DNA of 24,847 bases from JAAZXR01 sp040265175 (GCA_040265175.1 JBDQGY010000030.1:1-24847); one strand, 5' to 3'; numbered from the stretch's first letter, positions 14,698 to 22,787 are shown. Notes: generated from the sequence alone by a model not told the origin. A program made the numbers and translations.

Positions 14698-15816
14698 ATG
14701 GGCATCATGAGCTTTATCCGCAGTCAACTTATCGAGATCGTCGAATGGCTCGACGACTCCAACCACACGCTCGTCTGGCGATTTCCTGACGACGACCACG
14801 AGATCAAAAACGGCGCTCAGCTCGTGTGCCGTCAAGGGCAAGCCGCCGTGCTTGTCAGCGAAGGCGTGATGGCTGACGTCTTCGGACCCGGCACGCACAC
14901 CTTGAGCACAGAAAACGTGCCGGTGCTCTCGACCTTGCGCGGGTGGAAGCACGGCTTCGAGTCGCCGTACAAGGTGGAGATTTACTTCATCAACCTGCGC
15001 CAATACCTCGACCAGAAGTGGGGCACGTCGAACCCAGTGCTCATTCGGGATCCCGAGTTCGCGGTGGGCAACCGACCCGGTCGCATCCGCATCCGCGCCT
15101 TCGGAAACTACAACTTCCGCGTCACCGATCCGGGGCTGTTCTTCAAGGAGATCGTGGGCACCAACTCATGCGTGACCACCGATGATATTGAGCGCTTCCT
15201 CAAGAGCCGCCTCGTGTCTTCGTTCACGCAAGCCGCGAGTAAAAGCGAGCTCTCGGTCATGGACATGGCCGGCCACTACGACGTACTCGCCGACGCGGTC
15301 CGTGACGACATCGCCGACGACTTCGGCGCCATCGGTATTGCGCTCACCTCCATGATCATCGAGAACATCTCGCTGCCCAAGGAGATCGAGCAGGCCATCG
15401 ACGCCGCGGCGGCCCAGTCCGCTCGTGGCGTCGACAACACCATGGGATGGGAGGCCATGCAGGGCATGCGCGACATGGCCCGCAACTCCCACAAAGGCGG
15501 CAGCGCCGGCGGAGTCATGGGCGCCGGTATGGGCATGGGTATGGGCATGGGCATGGGCAACATGATGGGGCACATGATGGGCGCCGCGGGTCCCCAACCG
15601 GGCTATCCACCGCCAGGCTATCCACCGCAGCCGGGCTATCCCCCCCAGGGACACGCCCCGCCGCCACACGCGGCTCCTCCTCAGGCCGCTCCTGCCGCTC
15701 CCGCCGCTGGCACCTTGCAAGATAAGCTGCTCAAGCTCAAAGGTGCCTTCGATGTCGGCCTGCTCACTCAGGAGGAGTACGACGCGAAAAAGAGTGAGAT
15801 CCTCGCGAACTTCTGA
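14698..15816 (+). CDS. SPFH-domain protein with Gly/Met and Pro-rich linker and SHOCT tail
   Basis: A 372-residue protein of the YdjI-like SPFH group, sometimes labelled virion-core-protein-like. It opens with MSFIRSQLIEIVEWLDDSN, followed by WRFPDDDHEIKNGAQL and GQAAVLVSEGVMADVFGPGTHTL, typical of the group. The SPFH domain extends to about residue 245. From about 273 there is a Gly-Met repeat (GMGMGMGMGMGNMMGHMM), then repeated PGYPPP/PGYPPQ units, and finally a SHOCT-type helix pair (about 340-372: LQDKLLKLKGAFDVGLLTQEEY). Relatives in Firmicutes work with PspA-like proteins in membrane stress; no PspA gene is here. The preceding TerB-like gene suggests a shared membrane-stress function, by inference. 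ATG 14698 or 14707 could be the start; ACGAG 7 nt upstream of 14698 is a weak ribosome site. Confidence 0.84.
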   Translation: MGIMSFIRSQLIEIVEWLDDSNHTLVWRFPDDDHEIKNGAQLVCRQGQAAVLVSEGVMADVFGPGTHTLSTENVPVLSTLRGWKHGFESPYKVEIYFINLRQYLDQKWGTSNPVLIRDPEFAVGNRPGRIRIRAFGNYNFRVTDPGLFFKEIVGTNSCVTTDDIERFLKSRLVSSFTQAASKSELSVMDMAGHYDVLADAVRDDIADDFGAIGIALTSMIIENISLPKEIEQAIDAAAAQSARGVDNTMGWEAMQGMRDMARNSHKGGSAGGVMGAGMGMGMGMGMGNMMGHMMGAAGPQPGYPPPGYPPQPGYPPQGHAPPPHAAPPQAAPAAPAAGTLQDKLLKLKGAFDVGLLTQEEYDAKKSEILANF

Positions 15817-15948
15817 CGACAGAGGGACGGGTCAGTCCACCCATAATAGGCGCGACGCCACCGCGCCCTGAAGAAGTTCGTGCGTGCTCGCTGTCGCCTT
15901 GATAGAGTCCGTATTCAGGACTCGGCGCAAGTCGAACGCCAGTTCCTC
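15817..15948. promoter_or_regulatory. Upstream region of the hybrid kinase gene
   Basis: 132 bp after the SPFH stop. TAATAG (15844-15849) and TAGAGT (15903-15908) are candidate -10 boxes. The second lies inside the longer reading from GTG 15880 and so favours ATG 15949. No terminator for the SPFH gene is seen. Confidence 0.35.
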
Positions 15949-17862
15949 ATGGGCAACTCTAAATACCCCGACCCGTCACATCCCCCGGCCGGGGACTCCT
16001 CGGCGATTTTCGCGGGATTGGACAGCATGCCGGGAGCGCTGTGGCGGCTCGCGTGGACCTGTAGCAGCGACGGGATGCTCCTCTTCCTCAAGGATGGGAC
16101 CATCTTGGGCGTCAACCCAAGAATTGAGGAGGTCCTCGGATACCCTCAGGGCACCCTCATTAAAGGGCATCTGCGGGACATCTTCGGAGAAGACGACCTC
16201 CAGCAAATCTCCCACTTCGTCGAGCAGATTGTGTCCTCACCCGACGCCCCTGAGTCATCGAAGCGACTGCCGGTGCAGGCCCTCCACATCTCTGGAGAGC
16301 GACGCAGCCTCGAACTCAGCATCACCCATATGCTACTAGATGGCGCCACCGTATTTGTCGGGCTCGCGCGCGACGTCACCGAGGTCGAGCGCACGCGGGC
16401 CGCGCTCGCTCAAGAGCAGGCGCGCTTTAACACTTTCTTTCAAAACTCCAACGACGCCCTCTTCGTGCACGATCGAACGGGAGTCATCCTGGAGGCGAAT
16501 CGGGTCGCGATCGACGCATTCGGCTACTCACTCGAAGAGCTCCGCACGCGTACCATCGGGAGCCTCCACCCGCCGAACTGCCCGACCGCCCCTCAAAACA
16601 TGGACATCAGCGTGGGCGAGACGATCGTGTTCGACTCGATGTTCGCCACGAAATTGGGCGAGACTTTCCCCGCTCGCGTCCGGGTGCAAAAGGTGCTCCT
16701 TGGTACAGAGCCCATGAACGTCTCTACCGTCACCGACGAACGACGCGAACAGCTCATGCGAGAGCAGATGGTGCGCGCAGAGAAGCTCGAGGCCGTCAGC
16801 CGCATGGCAGGGGCTTTGGCCCACGACTTCAACAACCTCTTGATGGTCGCCCATGCAGCCTCCATCGAGCTCACGGAACTAGGCGGGTTGACCGAGGAGC
16901 AGCGACAAATCGCGACGGATATTCACTACGCGACAGAACAAGCGTCGGCCCTCGCCTCTCGACTCACGGGGGTGGCTCGTTCCCATCAACCACTGGAAGG
17001 GACCACGGATCTCGCTGTTCATGTGCCCTCTATCTCAAGGATGCTCAACAGCCTCACGCGCGAGGAGCATCAACTCACGGTGGAGGCTGAACCCACGTCG
17101 ATGGTCATCGCGCTCCATGAATCTCAGGTGACACAAATTCTCACCAACCTCGTCGCCAACGCCAGCCACGCGATCGACGGACCTGGTCACATTAAAGTAA
17201 CCGTGACCCGGGACCTCCACGACACTGAGCTTTGTGCTGTTCTCACGGTGGTCGACGACGGATGTGGGATGCCCCCGGAGGTCCTCGCGCGCATCTTCGA
17301 ACCGCTCTACACTACCAAGGGGGCGAGCGTTGGGACGGGGCTCGGACTCGCGAGCGTCCAAGCGATCCTCGAGGAGCGAGGGGGAGTCGTAGAGGTGCAG
17401 TCGACCGTCGGCGAGGGTACGAGGTTCGAACTCATCTTTCCGAGCATCGGAAGCTGCGAATCTCCGCCCCTCCCATCACCGGAACAGCAGGTCGGCCATC
17501 ACTCGCGACGCGCCCTCGTGGTCGATGACATGCCCGCGGTGCGCAACGTCCTTCGGCGTCTTCTCTCACGCTGGGGTTTCGAAGTCACGGTCGCCGAGGA
17601 CGGACAAGATGCCCTCGAACAAGTGCAATCGAATCCCCCCGGGCACTTTGATGTAATGGTCACCGACATGATGATGCCACGCCGCTCGGGCGCAGAGCTC
17701 ACAGAAGCCGCGTGGCTGCACGACGACGCGATGCCGGTGATCGTCCTCACCGGATTCTCAACGGAGTTTTTACCCAAGAGCGGGCTGGGAAAAATGACCT
17801 GCCTCTCAAAACCAGTGCAGCCGCGGCGCCTCAAATCCGCCATCGACGCGTTCTTCCACTAG
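15949..17862 (+). CDS. Hybrid sensor histidine kinase, PAS-PAS-HisKA-HATPase-REC
   Basis: A 637-residue cytoplasmic hybrid kinase with no membrane segment. Two PAS domains (about 30-145 and 155-255, with GTILGVNPRIEEVLGYPQG and GVILEANRVAIDAFGYSLEE) precede a dimerisation helix with the phosphoacceptor in ALAHDFNNLL (His292). The ATPase domain has an N box (NLVANASHAIDG), G1 (VVDDGCGM), an F-box-like IFEPLYTTK and G2 (GTGLGLASV). The receiver domain at the C-terminus has VVDDMP, the phosphorylatable Asp573 in VTDMMMP, and LSKP with its conserved Lys. There is no output domain, so phosphate is likely passed to a separate protein. GTG 15880 would add 23 residues; ATG 15949 is preferred. No response regulator is adjacent. 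The signal sensed is unknown. Confidence 0.92.
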   Translation: MGNSKYPDPSHPPAGDSSAIFAGLDSMPGALWRLAWTCSSDGMLLFLKDGTILGVNPRIEEVLGYPQGTLIKGHLRDIFGEDDLQQISHFVEQIVSSPDAPESSKRLPVQALHISGERRSLELSITHMLLDGATVFVGLARDVTEVERTRAALAQEQARFNTFFQNSNDALFVHDRTGVILEANRVAIDAFGYSLEELRTRTIGSLHPPNCPTAPQNMDISVGETIVFDSMFATKLGETFPARVRVQKVLLGTEPMNVSTVTDERREQLMREQMVRAEKLEAVSRMAGALAHDFNNLLMVAHAASIELTELGGLTEEQRQIATDIHYATEQASALASRLTGVARSHQPLEGTTDLAVHVPSISRMLNSLTREEHQLTVEAEPTSMVIALHESQVTQILTNLVANASHAIDGPGHIKVTVTRDLHDTELCAVLTVVDDGCGMPPEVLARIFEPLYTTKGASVGTGLGLASVQAILEERGGVVEVQSTVGEGTRFELIFPSIGSCESPPLPSPEQQVGHHSRRALVVDDMPAVRNVLRRLLSRWGFEVTVAEDGQDALEQVQSNPPGHFDVMVTDMMMPRRSGAELTEAAWLHDDAMPVIVLTGFSTEFLPKSGLGKMTCLSKPVQPRRLKSAIDAFFH

Positions 17863-17904
17863 CGGGGCGCCGCGCGCACGTCCTCCGGCGCTCCACCGTC
17901 GCCC

Positions 17905-19665
17905 CTAGCTCTCGGAACCTTCGCTGTGCTCACGCAGCCAGCGAATGAGTCCCTGGAGGAACTCTGCATCGACCGGCCTTTGCTGGCGATAACTCGCGGG
18001 GGTAGAGCGCTCGCTCTCCTCCAACTTGAAGAGATGATCGAGGTCCTTGAAGCGCTGCACCTTCACCGGTGTGCCGGTGTCGATGGCGGCCTGCTTTAAT
18101 CGCTGGACCGCCTCGACGACGTCTACTTCGAGATCTTTGTCGCCGTAAGCCAACAACACCGACGCTTTTAGTCCGCCTAGGACAGTCACAGGGTCTACAT
18201 CGAGGATCTCGCGCAGCCACTGGGCCTGGGGCACAAGCTCCGCTGGAACTCCTACGCCACGTTCGATCGCCGCCATCAGCTGGTTGTGCTGGCTCACCGC
18301 CCGAGCGCGCTCGTCCGGGCCGAGCGTGTCCCTGACGGCCTTGGCGTTGCGCTCGAATGTTTCACGATAGCTGCGGCCAGGAGCGCCCAGCATCGCCACT
18401 GCGATCACCTCGCGAGGACGCTCTTTCGCCAGCGCTGCCCCGCGCCAGCCACCCTCCCCGTGTCCGACCACCACGATCCGCGCGGGGTCTACCTCGGGCT
18501 GCACCATCAGCATCCTCAACGCTCTCCGAGCGTCCTCTTGCTGCCGCACCCACGACAGCGGCGACGGGTCACTTTGACCGTGACCAGGCTCGTCGTACCG
18601 CAGCACCACAAATCCCGCCTCGGCGAGCGCGTCCGTGATCTCGTGACTCCCAAAATCGATCGGAGGTGGCCCCGCGAATCCGTAACGATCCGTCATGCCG
18701 CTCCCTGACAAGAACAACACCGCAGGCGCCCCGCCGCCGACGTCGCGAGGTATGAGCACCTCTCCAGCCAGGGTGGGCTCCCCCGCGCGCCCCGCCAAGG
18801 AAACCTCCCGCCGCACAAATGTCGCGTCCTCAGCGGGCGCGTAGCGCAAGGGGCTGGCCACCTCCACCGTCCACTCCGGAAACGAGGGGGCGTCCATTGG
18901 CCGCACCGTGAGGCCATCGTCGACCACCTCGATCCCCACGATCTTCCCGCCCGCGAGCGTCACCTTCTCGCCGAGGCTCGTACGAACGGTCACCGCGTCC
19001 CCCTCACGCGCCACCACCCGCGCGTCCCACGGCGTCGCGCCACCGCCGGACAGATTCACCACGCGCAGCGTCCACGGCTGATCCCGCACCGGTCGCATCG
19101 CAAACAACAGCTCTTCGTGGATCGTAGACATGAAGCCCATGAATCCGTCTCCCGCCGCGTACGCCAAGGTGTCGCGCTCCTCACCCGCTGTGAAGACGAG
19201 GGTGTCCCCCTCGACCTGGTACTCCAGTCGGGCCGCCTCGCTTTGCTCCCAGCCTCGCACCAGCGCTCCGGAGTCGTCGAGCACCATGTGTCCCTCCGTT
19301 CGCACCTGTGCGCGTCCGGGCACCCGCAGCGTGTTTCGAACGGAGAAGTGATGCTCCACATCTCCCGCCTGGGTGGTTTGTGGGCCGTCGTAGCGGCCGT
19401 AGGAGGCCCCAATCTTCTCGTCTCCTTGCTCAAAGACGAAGCCGCGCACCTCGCCGGGCGCGTAGAGGTCGGCCACCGCGCGCGCCGCCACGAGCACCGC
19501 GCCGCTCCCTTCGCTGGCGGCCGTGGCTCCTTGATCCGCACCGGTGGGCGCGTTGGCCGGGGGCAGCTTGAGGCACCCCGGCAGCCCGACCAGCGCCAGG
19601 ACCATCACGCTGCCTCGGGCGGCCTGATCAAAGAGCGCCGCAATCGATGGCCAGAGTCGTCGCAT
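17905..19665 (-). CDS. Alpha/beta-hydrolase-like lipoprotein lacking the nucleophile serine
   Basis: A 586-residue predicted lipoprotein (lipobox LPGC, Cys31). The first ~280 residues are beta-rich and hold no known motif. The C-terminal ~290 residues follow the alpha/beta-hydrolase fold of the GHSEGG group: VLFLSGSGMTDRYG (oxyanion-type loop), VVLRYDEPGHGQSD, then the elbow, which reads VVVGHGEGGW. The position normally held by Ser is Gly403 (codon GGG at 18459-18457). The remaining triad candidates, Asp511 in GDKDLEV and His544 in DLDHLFK, are intact. The protein is therefore either a non-catalytic, ligand-binding member or uses another residue. ATG 19665 is fixed by TATAGT 7 nt upstream, shared with the divergent CoA-transferase gene; the open frame beyond it is ignored. 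Convergent with the kinase gene, 42 bp away. Confidence 0.8.
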   Translation of the reverse strand: MRRLWPSIAALFDQAARGSVMVLALVGLPGCLKLPPANAPTGADQGATAASEGSGAVLVAARAVADLYAPGEVRGFVFEQGDEKIGASYGRYDGPQTTQAGDVEHHFSVRNTLRVPGRAQVRTEGHMVLDDSGALVRGWEQSEAARLEYQVEGDTLVFTAGEERDTLAYAAGDGFMGFMSTIHEELLFAMRPVRDQPWTLRVVNLSGGGATPWDARVVAREGDAVTVRTSLGEKVTLAGGKIVGIEVVDDGLTVRPMDAPSFPEWTVEVASPLRYAPAEDATFVRREVSLAGRAGEPTLAGEVLIPRDVGGGAPAVLFLSGSGMTDRYGFAGPPPIDFGSHEITDALAEAGFVVLRYDEPGHGQSDPSPLSWVRQQEDARRALRMLMVQPEVDPARIVVVGHGEGGWRGAALAKERPREVIAVAMLGAPGRSYRETFERNAKAVRDTLGPDERARAVSQHNQLMAAIERGVGVPAELVPQAQWLREILDVDPVTVLGGLKASVLLAYGDKDLEVDVVEAVQRLKQAAIDTGTPVKVQRFKDLDHLFKLEESERSTPASYRQQRPVDAEFLQGLIRWLREHSEGSES

Positions 19666-19672
19666 ATTTGAG

Positions 19673-19682
19673 ACTATACAGT
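19673..19682. promoter_or_regulatory. Overlapping divergent -10 boxes
   Basis: The ten bases ACTATACAGT carry TATAGT on the minus strand (19673-19678, 7 nt before ATG 19665). On the plus strand they carry TACAGT (19677-19682, 7 nt before ATG 19690), or TATACA at 19675-19680. The whole space between the two start codons is 24 bp, so both genes must be transcribed from this spot or lack promoters. RNA polymerase probably cannot occupy both at once. Confidence 0.6.
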
Positions 19683-19689
19683 TCCAGCC

Positions 19690-20334
19690 ATGCCTTGGAC
19701 ACGAGACGAAATTGCCGCCCGCGCGTCGCGCGAACTTCCGCCCAACGCGGTCGCCAACCTGGGCATCGGCATCCCCACCCTCATCGCCAACCACCTCAAG
19801 CCCGAGGACAAGGTGGTGCTGCACTCCGAGAACGGGCTGCTCGGGATGGGTCGGTTCCCCTACGAGGATGAGGTGGATCCGCAGATCATCAACGCCGGCA
19901 AACAGACCGTCACGGTCATCGAAGGCGGCAGCACCTTCGACTCCGCCCAGAGCTTCGCCATGATCCGCGGAGGGCACGTGGACGTGGCGGTCCTCGGGGC
20001 CATGCAGGTGAGCGTCTCCGGGGACCTCGCCAATTGGATGGTGCCTGGGAAAAAGGTGGCGGGAATCGGGGGCGCCATGGACCTCGCCACGGGCGCGCGC
20101 CGGGTCATCGCCGTCATGACCCACCAAGACCGCAACGGCAACAGCAAGCTGGTGGACACCTGCTCCCTCCCGCTCACGGCCATGCGCTGCGTGGACCTCG
20201 TCATCACCGATCTCGCCGTCCTCGCGCCCCACCGCGAGGCCGAGGCCTTCCGTCTCCTGGAGATCGCGCCGGGCGTCACGCGAGAAGAGGTGGTAACGGC
20301 CACCGCGGCCCCAGTGCTCGACGCCGAGCCCTGA
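19690..20334 (+). CDS. 3-oxoacid CoA-transferase subunit B (SCOT/AtoA-like)
   Basis: A 214-residue protein matching the beta subunit of succinyl-CoA:3-ketoacid / acetoacetyl-CoA transferases. These move CoA between succinyl- or acetyl-CoA and a 3-oxoacid via a glutamyl-CoA intermediate. The catalytic motif is HSENGLLGMG with Glu47. Other landmarks are NLGIGIPTLIANHL, GGSTFDSAQSFAMIRGGHVD and NWMVPGKKVAGIGGAMDLATGA, all conserved in subunit B. The length is standard. The alpha subunit, usually in the same operon just upstream, is missing: the upstream neighbour is the divergent hydrolase-like gene and downstream is a tRNA gene. The partner must be elsewhere on the chromosome, or the enzyme is not functional alone. 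Transcription probably starts at the divergent promoter patch. Confidence 0.93.
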   Translation: MPWTRDEIAARASRELPPNAVANLGIGIPTLIANHLKPEDKVVLHSENGLLGMGRFPYEDEVDPQIINAGKQTVTVIEGGSTFDSAQSFAMIRGGHVDVAVLGAMQVSVSGDLANWMVPGKKVAGIGGAMDLATGARRVIAVMTHQDRNGNSKLVDTCSLPLTAMRCVDLVITDLAVLAPHREAEAFRLLEIAPGVTREEVVTATAAPVLDAEP

Positions 20335-20382
20335 CCCTGAAAAGCGGCCGTGGGCGGCTGCGAGGGAGCGCTCCGCCGGGGC

Positions 20383-20410
20383 TTTACATCTCGCCCAAAT
20401 CGTCTATAAC
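20383..20410 (+). promoter_or_regulatory. Promoter of tRNA-Lys
   Basis: TTTACA at 20383-20388 and TATAAC at 20405-20410, separated by 16 bp; tRNA begins 10 bp further on. This is the most consensus-like sigma70 promoter in the window. Confidence 0.7.
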
Positions 20411-20420
20411 TCCCTCCCTC

Positions 20421-20493
20421 GGGCTCGTAGCTCAATTGGCAGAGCAGCGGACTCTTAATCCGCGGGTTGAAGGTTCAAGTCCTTCCGGGCTCA
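20421..20493 (+). tRNA. tRNA-Lys (anticodon CTT)
   Basis: A 73-nt cloverleaf. The acceptor stem GGGCTCG pairs with CGGGCTC, including two G-U pairs. The D arm is GCTC-AATTGGCA-GAGC. The anticodon stem GCGGA/TCCGC holds the loop CTCTTAA with anticodon CTT, decoding AAG as lysine. The T arm is GAAGG-TTCAAGT-CCTTC. Discriminator base A at 20493; the 3' CCA is not encoded, as the next bases are CAA. It has its own promoter and an intrinsic terminator. Confidence 0.96.
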
Positions 20494-20497
20494 CAAC

Positions 20498-20529
20498 GAA
20501 ACCGCCTCTCCAGGCGGTTTCGGTTTTTT
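20498..20529 (+). terminator. Intrinsic terminator after tRNA-Lys
   Basis: A 9-bp perfect stem GAAACCGCC / GGCGGTTTC (20498-20506 and 20513-20521) with loop TCTCCA, followed by GG and six Ts (20524-20529). It starts 5 bp after the tRNA and is the clearest rho-independent terminator in the window. Confidence 0.9.
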
Positions 20530-20548
20530 CTTCGGGTGCGCCGGTGCG

Positions 20549-20577
20549 TTGCGAGTCCAGGCATCGCTCAGTATCGT
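20549..20577 (+). promoter_or_regulatory. Promoter of the SGNH lipoprotein gene
   Basis: TTGCGA (20549-20554), a 17-bp spacer and TATCGT (20572-20577), then 6 nt to ATG 20584. This is one of the few -10-like boxes here with an acceptable -35 partner at ideal spacing. It implies a leaderless mRNA and fixes the start downstream of the tRNA terminator. Confidence 0.5.
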
Positions 20578-20583
20578 GCCGCG

Positions 20584-21303
20584 ATGCGTCTTCACCCTCA
20601 GGCGTCCACAAGTCCTCGTTGCCCCCCTGTGATGATCGCCGCCACAACAGCGTGGCTCGCGGGCTGTGCTGCTCACCCGCGCTGTGACAGCCTCGAACGG
20701 CTCGCCGCAGACGACACTGTCGTGGTCGTCGGCGACTCTGTCTTCGATTTCAACGGCGACGTGTGCGGGGATGTTGGCGACTTCATCTCCTTGGCGCGGG
20801 AAGCCCGGATCGAGGACCGCGCCGTGGGGGGGACGTGGCTCGACCACCCCTCCGATTTCGACATTCTCGAGCAGTACACCCCCGGGCCGTGGTCGTGGGT
20901 GATCGTGGACGGCGGCGCCAACGACCTCAACGAGGGGTGCGGATGTGAGTGCACTGACGAGCTCGACACCCTCGTCAGCGAAGACACCCTCGCTGGCGCC
21001 ATGCCAAGCCTCGTGGAGGCGGCCCTCGCGGACGGCGCCAAGGTGTTGCTCTTCGGGTACTACGACCCCGCCCCCGGCAGTGAGTTCGCCGCATGCCAAG
21101 ACGAGCTCGTCATCATGAGCTCCCGCTACCAGGCCTTGGCAGAACGTCTCGAGGGCGTCACCTTCGTCGACGGTCGCGACATTGTCTCCGCGCAGACGCA
21201 ACCGGAGGCGTTCCATGGCGACGGGATCCACCTCACCCCCGTGGGCGCCGAGCTTGTCGCCAATACCATGCTGGAGACGATGTCCGCGGGTACCGGCCCG
21301 TGA
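20584..21303 (+). CDS. SGNH/GDSL-type hydrolase lipoprotein
   Basis: A 239-residue predicted lipoprotein (lipobox LAGC, Cys28) with the SGNH esterase blocks. Block I is VVVGDSVFDF with nucleophile Ser52, block III is DGGANDLN with Asn113, and block V is DGIHLTPVGA with Asp213 and His216. A Gly in the ATVGG-type block II is seen in DRAVGGTWL. There is a Cys cluster GCGCECTDEL after block III, a likely disulfide loop. The catalytic set is complete, so activity on acyl or acetyl esters of lipids or carbohydrates at the cell surface is expected. ATG 20584 is set by the promoter; the frame is open back into the tRNA, which is not coding, and ATG 20632 would drop the basic n-region. It ends 13 bp from the convergent 21317 gene. 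Confidence 0.87.
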   Translation: MRLHPQASTSPRCPPVMIAATTAWLAGCAAHPRCDSLERLAADDTVVVVGDSVFDFNGDVCGDVGDFISLAREARIEDRAVGGTWLDHPSDFDILEQYTPGPWSWVIVDGGANDLNEGCGCECTDELDTLVSEDTLAGAMPSLVEAALADGAKVLLFGYYDPAPGSEFAACQDELVIMSSRYQALAERLEGVTFVDGRDIVSAQTQPEAFHGDGIHLTPVGAELVANTMLETMSAGTGP

Positions 21304-21316
21304 TGGCGCCCCCACG

Positions 21317-22732
21317 TCAGTCGCCGAAGCGGGCGAGGCCAACGCCGAAGACTTGATCGATGATGGCGTAGACATCTCCGGCGGCGTCCACCACCACGAA
21401 CTCGGCGGCGCTCTCCGAGGCCTCTCCGGTGGACTCGACGAAGGAGTCGGCGCGACTCCACAGCACCTCGCCGGCGCCATCCACCGCCACGAGGTAGCTT
21501 CGCCAGCTCCGTCGCGGGTCCCCCTCGCAGGCTTGGGTCTCACTCGCTGTCGCCTCCACCGCACCACAGCCCTCGATCCCGGTCCCGCACGCCACCACCA
21601 AGCTCGCACCGCGCTGCGCGACACCCCAACACTCGTCAAAAATAAACTTATCGGGAGCGAGCCCGCCATTGGGTACCTCGCTGTCATCCAAGCTTGGGTT
21701 GCCGAACGTCGAGGTCCACAGGACAGCTCCTTGCGTGTCCATGAGCGCGGCGTGACCGTCGATGGTGTTGGATCCGCCGTGGCCCACGACCGCGATGGCG
21801 TCGCCTTGGTCGAGCCCCGAGAACACAGAGACGTCGGTGAGCTCGATGCCCTCGGCGTAAGGCATCCACCGATGACCCGTCAGCCCCGCCTCCACCCAGA
21901 GCACGCCGCTTCGCTCGTCGAGGTCGCTGGCCACCGCGACCAAGCTCCCGTCCGACCAGCGCCGCATGCTCTTCACAGAGAACGTCTCTGAAATCTCCCG
22001 ACTGACCGCTGACACGTCTGCCGGCGTGGCGACGGCGCCCCCCTCCGAAGCGGAGAGCCACGCGGCGAGCTCAAACTCCATGACGACGCCCTGCCCGCCG
22101 ACCACGTTCCCGTAAGACTTGAAGCCCTCCATCTGCTCGCGCGCGAGGCCCCACGCGCCGCCCACCACCACGCGCCCATCGGTCGTGACGAGCACGGACT
22201 CGAGCGCCGCAGACTCCCCGGCCTGGGGCGCGTCGACCCGAAGCTGCGCGCGCACATCGAAGGTCGCGGCGTCCAGCGCGAGCACGACGCCGTGTGCCGT
22301 GTCTCCCCCGGACGCAGCCTGAAAGCCCACTGCCACAACGAGGTCTCCCGCGCTCGCCACCTGCAGCAGCGACGAATCGGGCTCGAGCGTCATTGTATGG
22401 AGGATGATTTCTCCTCCGTCGTTCACAAAGTTCCCGTAGGCGGGCCCCTCTGGCGCAGCCCAGTGGGTGATAAAACCCGCCGTCTGCTCCCCGCTCGCCG
22501 CCGCCTTTCCCACCATGACCACCGAACCATCCGCCAAGGCGGCGCCGTGAACGGGATGCGGATCCTCGCCGCAGCAGTTGGCCGCGCCGCTCCACGAGCG
22601 AAGTGAGGGTGGCTCCCCGTCGAGCACGCTTTGCGCCGCAGGGCCGGGATCCTCCCGACTGCAGCCGACAGCCGCCACGGCCAACATCGCCAGCCAAGAT
22701 GCAAAACCGGCGCGAGTGTTCAAACATCTCAT
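21317..22732 (-). CDS. Large lipoprotein with beta-propeller-like repeats
   Basis: A 471-residue predicted lipoprotein (lipobox AVGC, Cys24). The mature part has repeated short blocks such as GSVVMVGKAAA, GDLVVAVGFQAA, GRVVVGGAWG and GDAIAVVGHGG. In each, several small hydrophobic residues precede Gly-rich turns at intervals of 50-80 residues. This resembles a WD40/PQQ-free beta-propeller of the kind common in myxobacterial surface lipoproteins that report 'delta-60 repeat' or SBBP-like blades. A Cys-bearing loop (CGTGIEGCGAVEATASETQAC) is near residues 385-410. No catalytic motif is visible. On the minus strand GAGAAT lies 6 nt before ATG 22732, a weak -10. It is likely an outer-membrane or surface protein of unknown function. 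Confidence 0.72.
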   Translation of the reverse strand: MRCLNTRAGFASWLAMLAVAAVGCSREDPGPAAQSVLDGEPPSLRSWSGAANCCGEDPHPVHGAALADGSVVMVGKAAASGEQTAGFITHWAAPEGPAYGNFVNDGGEIILHTMTLEPDSSLLQVASAGDLVVAVGFQAASGGDTAHGVVLALDAATFDVRAQLRVDAPQAGESAALESVLVTTDGRVVVGGAWGLAREQMEGFKSYGNVVGGQGVVMEFELAAWLSASEGGAVATPADVSAVSREISETFSVKSMRRWSDGSLVAVASDLDERSGVLWVEAGLTGHRWMPYAEGIELTDVSVFSGLDQGDAIAVVGHGGSNTIDGHAALMDTQGAVLWTSTFGNPSLDDSEVPNGGLAPDKFIFDECWGVAQRGASLVVACGTGIEGCGAVEATASETQACEGDPRRSWRSYLVAVDGAGEVLWSRADSFVESTGEASESAAEFVVVDAAGDVYAIIDQVFGVGLARFGD

Positions 22733-22769
22733 GCGCCAATTCTCGCACGGAAATGCGACCGAGGGTCGT

Positions 22770-22787
22770 CACAAAATTTTATTTGTG
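22770..22787. repeat. Short inverted repeat upstream of the 21317-22732 gene
   Basis: CACAAA-ATTTTA-TTTGTG: 6-bp arms and a 6-bp AT-only centre, in the 90-bp gap between two minus-strand lipoprotein genes. It lies about 38 bp upstream of ATG 22732 and could be an operator; as a terminator it lacks a GC stem. Confidence 0.35.
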
